A stretch of 64,000 nt of DNA from an uncultured Lachnospiraceae bacterium (lineage in GTDB: Bacteria; Bacillota; Clostridia; Lachnospirales; Lachnospiraceae): the NCBI GenBank assembly GCA_910589195.1, contig CAJUTC010000012.1, positions 14,958-78,957 on the forward strand, read 5' to 3'. Positions 60,774-64,000 of the stretch are shown here, one piece after another. Within the stretch, counting starts at the first letter, position 1, and the number at the start of each line of letters is the position of its first letter. The notes under the pieces are model-generated. The model saw only the letters and a program-made list of their open reading frames with translations. It searched no databases and was not told the DNA's origin. The position numbers were made by a program, and so were the translations under genes.

Positions 60774-61483
60774 TGATTACAAAGGAGCTTAAGGAATATG
60801 CAGAACATCACTGGATTTCATTTCAAAAAACTATTACCGACATTTCCAGCAATGGAAAAAACTCCCTTGTAAATAGTAATACAGAGATATATTGTTTTGA
60901 TGATATTTGTCTTAGTATATTTAATAAGAATAAGGCTTCCACATCTGCAGACGGTTTGTCGATTACCGAAAAAGAGATTGAATTGATTGAGTTTAAATCT
61001 GGTTTTAAGAGAAAAATAACGAAGAAAAGCTTTCAGAAGGAAATGGGTTTTTGCAAAGAAGCAGGAAAAATATGTAAGGATTATTGGAAACTGTTTTTTA
61101 AAAATCAGAAAAAAGAGATTGATGAATTGGTTTCATCAATTCGGAACAAGGCAGTTGAAAGCTATATTACACTGGAAAAGCATATTTTTCCACGCTGTAA
61201 TGAAACCAATATACATATGCCTTTAAAATATGTGGTGGTAATCGATGAAGATGAAATCGACTACATGGAAGATACCCTTTCCGATCTGGCAGGGAAAGGC
61301 AATGCCCAGGATAACCACTTTACATCGATTAAACGTGCATTGTATCGTCTGACGAATCAGTTTGATGTGAGCGGAACACCATATTATTATGATCAGATTG
61401 CGGTACTTTCTGCCCAGGATTTCTATTATCGTTTGCAGAAACGGAACGGCAAATCTAAAAAACCCACGCCAGAGTGCGTTTGA
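60773..61483 (+). CDS. Putative PD-(D/E)XK-like partner of the ATPase
   Basis: 236 residues, not recognised as a named family. It starts in the TAATG overlap with the ATPase stop, so the two are translated together. Near the N-terminus it has Asp60 (SADGLS) followed by a hydrophobic strand and Glu73-x-Lys75 (ELIEFKSG), the pattern of PD-(D/E)XK nucleases. A basic helical middle and an acidic strand VVVIDEDEIDYMED follow. The ATPase plus a small partner is the layout of several anti-phage and abortive-infection systems (Septu, PARIS, RloAB). The nuclease reading rests on the motif alone. Confidence 0.5.
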   Translation: MITKELKEYAEHHWISFQKTITDISSNGKNSLVNSNTEIYCFDDICLSIFNKNKASTSADGLSITEKEIELIEFKSGFKRKITKKSFQKEMGFCKEAGKICKDYWKLFFKNQKKEIDELVSSIRNKAVESYITLEKHIFPRCNETNIHMPLKYVVVIDEDEIDYMEDTLSDLAGKGNAQDNHFTSIKRALYRLTNQFDVSGTPYYYDQIAVLSAQDFYYRLQKRNGKSKKPTPECV

Positions 61484-61580
61484 AAATTGTTTTTTGCTAG
61501 ATGTGTGTCACATTTTGCGGGAATGAATGTTTAAACACGCTATAGAATATGTTAGCAGTTAACAGATGCATGGAGGAAAT

Positions 61581-62219
61581 ATGGAGAAAGTCATGTTAGA
61601 ACAGCAAACCATACAAGAATTTTTATCTGCCCTGTCTTCTAAGGCACCGGTTCCAGGCGGAGGCGGAGCCTCTGCTATCGCTGGGGCTATCGGTAATGGT
61701 TTGGGCCAAATGGTGGGAAACCTTACTATAGGGAAAAAAAAATATGCGCAAGTAGAGGAAGAAATTCTGCAGCTTTTAAATAAAATGGAAGCTTTGCAAA
61801 AGGAGCTGGTATCTCTGGCGAATCAGGATGCGGAAGTTTTTGCGCCGTTAGCGGCGGCCTATGGCCTTCCAACCAGAACAGAAGAAGAAAAGGTCTATAA
61901 GACCAAGATAATGGAAGAAAATCTTTTAGCGGCAAGCCAGGTTCCAATCCAAATTATGGAAAAATCCATAGAAATGCTGTCTGCCTTTGCCATTCTGGCA
62001 GAAAAGGGAAGCCGGATGGCAGTCAGCGACGTGGGGGTAGGGGTTCAGCTAATTCGGTCTGCCTTGTTAAGTGCAGTAATGAATGTGTATATCAATACCA
62101 AGTCCATGAAAAACCGGGAGAAGGCGCAGGAATTGAATCAATATGCAGATGAATTGGTAGCAAATGGAACGAAACAGGCAGATCAGATTTATGATACTGT
62201 TTTGAAGGCATTAAAATAG
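61581..62219 (+). CDS. fchA: FchA/FTCD-C-type cyclodeaminase or methenyl-THF cyclohydrolase
   Basis: 212 residues, all-helical, of the cyclodeaminase/cyclohydrolase family. The signature is SSKAPVPGGGGASAIAGAIG (about residues 15-34) with GNLTIGKKKYA after it. In acetogenic Clostridia the same family member, FchA, works as methenyl-tetrahydrofolate cyclohydrolase. The start at ATG 61581 has GGAGGAAAT just upstream. folD follows 39 bp later, so both act on one-carbon folates together. Confidence 0.9.
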   Translation: MEKVMLEQQTIQEFLSALSSKAPVPGGGGASAIAGAIGNGLGQMVGNLTIGKKKYAQVEEEILQLLNKMEALQKELVSLANQDAEVFAPLAAAYGLPTRTEEEKVYKTKIMEENLLAASQVPIQIMEKSIEMLSAFAILAEKGSRMAVSDVGVGVQLIRSALLSAVMNVYINTKSMKNREKAQELNQYADELVANGTKQADQIYDTVLKALK

Positions 62220-62258
62220 TTGTTGCGTTCAAACACACACTAGAAAGGCAAGTTGTAT

Positions 62259-63113
62259 ATGGTTATTTTAAAAGGTGCGGAGGTTTCCGCAAAAATAAAG
62301 GAACAGGCAGAAAAAGATCTGAGGATTATAAAAGAGAAAACCGGAAAAACCCCAAAACTTGCCATTGTCCGGATCGGGGAAAAGCCAGACGATTTATCTT
62401 ATGAACGGGGGGCAAAAAAGAAGCTGGAAAGCTTTGGCCTTGAAACAGAGGTTTATCCCTTTCCAGAGGAAATCAGCCATCAAGAATTCAAGGCTGAGTT
62501 TGAAAAAATTAATGAAGACTGTAACATAACCGGGATCCTTCTTTTAAAGCCCCTTCCGAAACAAATCAACGAAAAAGAGATTGATTCTATCATAGATCCG
62601 TCAAAGGATATGGATGGAATCTCACCAGTAAATATTGCTAAGATATTTGCCGGGGAGGAAAGCGGCTATGCTCCCTGCACAGCAGAAGCAGTTATAGAAA
62701 CACTGAAAGCCAATCAAATCCCTATTTCAGGAAAACGGACAGTTATTGTTGGCAGAAGCATGATCGTAGGAAAGCCCCTTTCTATGCTTCTTTTAAAAGA
62801 AAATGCTACAGTAACCATTTGCCACACGAAAACGGTGAACCTAAAGGAAACCTGCCAGGAAGCTGAGATTCTGGTGGCCGCTGCCGGAAGAGGAAAGATG
62901 CTGAACCAGGATTATGTAGGTTCTGGGGCAGTTGTAATTGATGTAGGCATTAATGTGGATGAAAACGGCAGGCTTTGCGGCGATGTGGATTTTGAATCCA
63001 TAGAAGGACTGGCATCTATGGCAACTCCAGTCCCTGGCGGCGTAGGCGCAGTTACCACAGCGGTTTTGGCGAAACATTTAGTAAAAGCCGCAATGGAACA
63101 TTTGCCATCTTAA
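62259..63113 (+). CDS. folD: Methylene-THF dehydrogenase, FolD family with altered cyclohydrolase site
   Basis: 284 residues. It oxidises 5,10-methylene-THF with NAD(P). The Rossmann part (VIVGRSMIVGKPLSMLLL, and ATPVPGGVGAVTTAVLAKH late) and DMDGISPVN are conserved. The catalytic site differs: after Tyr48 (LSYERGAKKK) the usual lysine position holds Ala52 with Lys53 beside it, and the usual Gln of ILVQLPLP is Leu96 (GILLLKPLP), again with a lysine next to it. Cyclohydrolase activity may be lost, with FchA next door replacing it. The ATG at 62259 is preferred over TTG 62253. Confidence 0.88.
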   Translation: MVILKGAEVSAKIKEQAEKDLRIIKEKTGKTPKLAIVRIGEKPDDLSYERGAKKKLESFGLETEVYPFPEEISHQEFKAEFEKINEDCNITGILLLKPLPKQINEKEIDSIIDPSKDMDGISPVNIAKIFAGEESGYAPCTAEAVIETLKANQIPISGKRTVIVGRSMIVGKPLSMLLLKENATVTICHTKTVNLKETCQEAEILVAAAGRGKMLNQDYVGSGAVVIDVGINVDENGRLCGDVDFESIEGLASMATPVPGGVGAVTTAVLAKHLVKAAMEHLPS

Positions 63114-63178
63114 ATAGCGCCGTTCACATGATATATATAATTGCCAGCGGCAGAAAATTGGATACGAAAAAAGCGTAG

Positions 63179-63210
63179 GCCGGGAATCGAAAATAGATTC
63201 CCGGCTTTTG
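63179..63210 (+). terminator. Intrinsic terminator after folD
   Basis: GCCGGGAATC (63179-63188) pairs with GATTCCCGGC (63196-63205), then TTTTG. Confidence 0.9.
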
Positions 63211-63228
63211 CTATATACGGCATAATAG

Positions 63229-63260
63229 AAAAATACCCTTCGTTTTGAAGGGTATTTTTT
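63229..63260. terminator. Bidirectional terminator left of the inverted-repeat segment
   Basis: AAAAATACCCTTC (63229-63241) and GAAGGGTATTTTTT (63247-63260) form a perfect stem with A- and T-runs. It insulates the folD side from the segment that follows. Confidence 0.85.
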
Positions 63261-63263
63261 GTA

Positions 63264-63607
63264 GATTTATATATTCTGCGAAACGAATAATTAAGGGTTT
63301 TTATACTTCAAAAAATTGCATTGACGTAATTCTACCACATGTTTTGCAAAATTTCTATATAATTTTTGCATAATTTTTTGTAAATGTAGAGTATTTCTGT
63401 ATATAAATGGAAAATATTATTGCTTTCATGGTCAAATTTATGGTCAGATATTTAAACGAAACGTAAAGGAATAATGTAACTGTTATGTAGATTTTTACGA
63501 GTTGAACGATTAGAAATTATTCTTTTCGGGGTCAATTTCATGGTCAATCCAGTAAAAAACCTAGTATTTATCTGCATTTTCTAACTTTTTCGCAGAATAT
63601 ATAAATC
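63264..63607. repeat. 20-bp perfect inverted repeat enclosing ~300 bp beside a recombinase
   Basis: GATTTATATATTCTGCGAAA at 63264-63283 is repeated as its exact reverse complement at 63588-63607. The enclosed ~304 bp has no gene, is AT-rich and holds promoter-like words (for example TTGTAA, 18 bp, TATAAA at 63378-63407). It also has two GGTCA-12-GGTCA pairs (63430-63446 and 63530-63546) exactly 100 bp apart. The layout is that of a DNA segment inverted by a site-specific recombinase. Inversion is inferred, not shown. Confidence 0.6.
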
Positions 63608-63610
63608 CAC

Positions 63611-63639
63611 GAAAAAAAGCCAAACGGCATTTTTTTTAT
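63611..63639 (+). terminator. Terminator-like hairpin right of the inverted-repeat segment
   Basis: AAAAAAAGCC and GGCATTTTTTTT pair around AAAC, with one bulged A. A short stem; with the left terminator it would insulate the inverted-repeat segment. Confidence 0.45.
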
Positions 63640-63647
63640 AACAAATA

Positions 63648-63676
63648 ACTTCAAATAATACTATGATATTTGAAGT
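63648..63676. promoter_or_regulatory. Palindrome before the recombinase gene
   Basis: ACTTCAAATA (63648-63657) and TATTTGAAGT (63667-63676) form a perfect 10-bp dyad ending 24 bp before the recombinase start. It may be an operator or a hairpin in the leader. Confidence 0.5.
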
Positions 63677-63700
63677 AAATTTAGGGAATGGAGAATAAAA

Positions 63701-64000
63701 ATGATTCAAAATAAAAATCCACAATGTTTGCTGGAGGATTTTATCGATATTCAGTCTGAATATCGGGGACTGGACAAGCGTACTACAGAAGCTTACCGAC
63801 TGGATTTAGATTTGTTCTTTCGCTGGGTGGAGATCAATAAAAACAAAAATTCTCGACATTTGGAGAGCATAAAAACAGAAAAAAGGGAAAGATTTCCTGA
63901 ATATAGCTGGGAAGAGGCTATGGAAACTTATTTAACTTATCTTACAGAAGTGAAGGGGCTCCGTAACTCCACAATTTCCAGGAAATATCTTGTATTTGGG
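63701..64000 (+). CDS. Tyrosine recombinase/integrase, 3'-partial
   Basis: The first 100 codons of a phage-integrase/XerC-type recombinase, running off the window. ATG 63701 follows ATGGAGA. It shows the N-terminal SAM-like core-binding domain: LLEDFIDIQSEYRGLDKRTT, EAYRLDLDLFFRWVE, a polar insert, and YLTYLTEVKGLRNSTISRKY, as in recombinases that end with a catalytic R-H-R-Y domain (not visible here). Directly upstream is a 20-bp inverted repeat around 300 bp, a probable substrate. Whether it belongs to a mobile element or is a dedicated invertase cannot be seen. Confidence 0.75.
   Translation, partial: MIQNKNPQCLLEDFIDIQSEYRGLDKRTTEAYRLDLDLFFRWVEINKNKNSRHLESIKTEKRERFPEYSWEEAMETYLTYLTEVKGLRNSTISRKYLVFG

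Noticed and set aside
63264..63607. The 20-bp inverted repeat as the ends of an insertion sequence or MITE
   Set aside because: No flanking target-site duplication was seen, there is no transposase remnant inside, and a tyrosine recombinase sits next to it, which fits inversion better. Not excluded fully.
1..64000. tRNA genes and CRISPR arrays
   Set aside because: No cloverleaf with a GGTTCGA-type T loop and no regularly spaced repeats were found by eye on either strand.

Overview
The window comes from a low-to-mid G+C Gram-positive of the class Clostridia, most likely a Lachnospiraceae gut commensal. This rests on strong AGGAGG-type ribosome-binding sites, a tyrosyl T-box, an L10 leader, GatCAB amidotransferase, choline-binding-type wall repeats, Mrp/complex I-like antiporter arrays and an ArgR-type arginine regulon. 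It is ordinary chromosome, with accessory or decaying patches at about 29.7-30.2 kb, 48.8-52.1 kb, 55.4-55.6 kb, 59.2-61.5 kb and 63.2-64.0 kb. I saw no tRNA, rRNA or CRISPR array.

Layout. 1-6924: four consecutive complex I/Mrp-type proton-channel subunits, the first cut by the window edge, then a membrane-anchored C39-like protein. 8342-11854: rpmG-secE-nusG-rplK-rplA and rplJ-rplL, with two L1-binding mRNA boxes that mimic the 23S L1 stalk and an L10 leader with attenuator. rpoB does not follow rplL. 12086-19148 (minus strand): an ABC-class ATPase, a YwaF-like membrane protein with an AraC regulator, and a siroheme operon (Met8-like, hemC, cobA-hemD fusion). 19416-24260: Sir2-like protein, hisH-hisF, ung, uppP and a membrane-anchored NERD-like protein. 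24408-29611: hexuronate catabolism (GntR/FCD regulator, zinc dehydrogenase, uxuA, uxuB). 30172-36745: DAHP synthase, exported proteins, T-box-controlled tyrS, and mntP behind a manganese riboswitch. 36879-46299: gatCAB, an aminotransferase, and apbE-gtrA-yfhO.

46323-59184 holds arginine biosynthesis: argH; argG divergent from argC-GNAT-argJ-argB-argD, with ArgR-like boxes between argG and argC. Inside this stretch lies a decaying catabolic locus made of an amidohydrolase, an internally deleted GntP-type permease and a doubly broken lysR. 59310-61483 is a two-gene cassette (AAA/OLD-type ATPase plus a putative PD-(D/E)XK protein) that looks like an anti-phage or toxin module. 61581-63113 pairs an FchA-type cyclodeaminase/cyclohydrolase with a FolD whose cyclohydrolase residues are altered. 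The window ends in a tyrosine recombinase gene, preceded by a perfect 20-bp inverted repeat enclosing about 300 bp, a possible invertible switch.

The strongest candidates for something new are: (1) the ATPase/nuclease cassette; (2) the inverted-repeat segment beside the recombinase; (3) a dispersed structured repeat whose copies keep stems by compensatory changes; and (4) the division of labour suggested by the altered FolD and its FchA neighbour.
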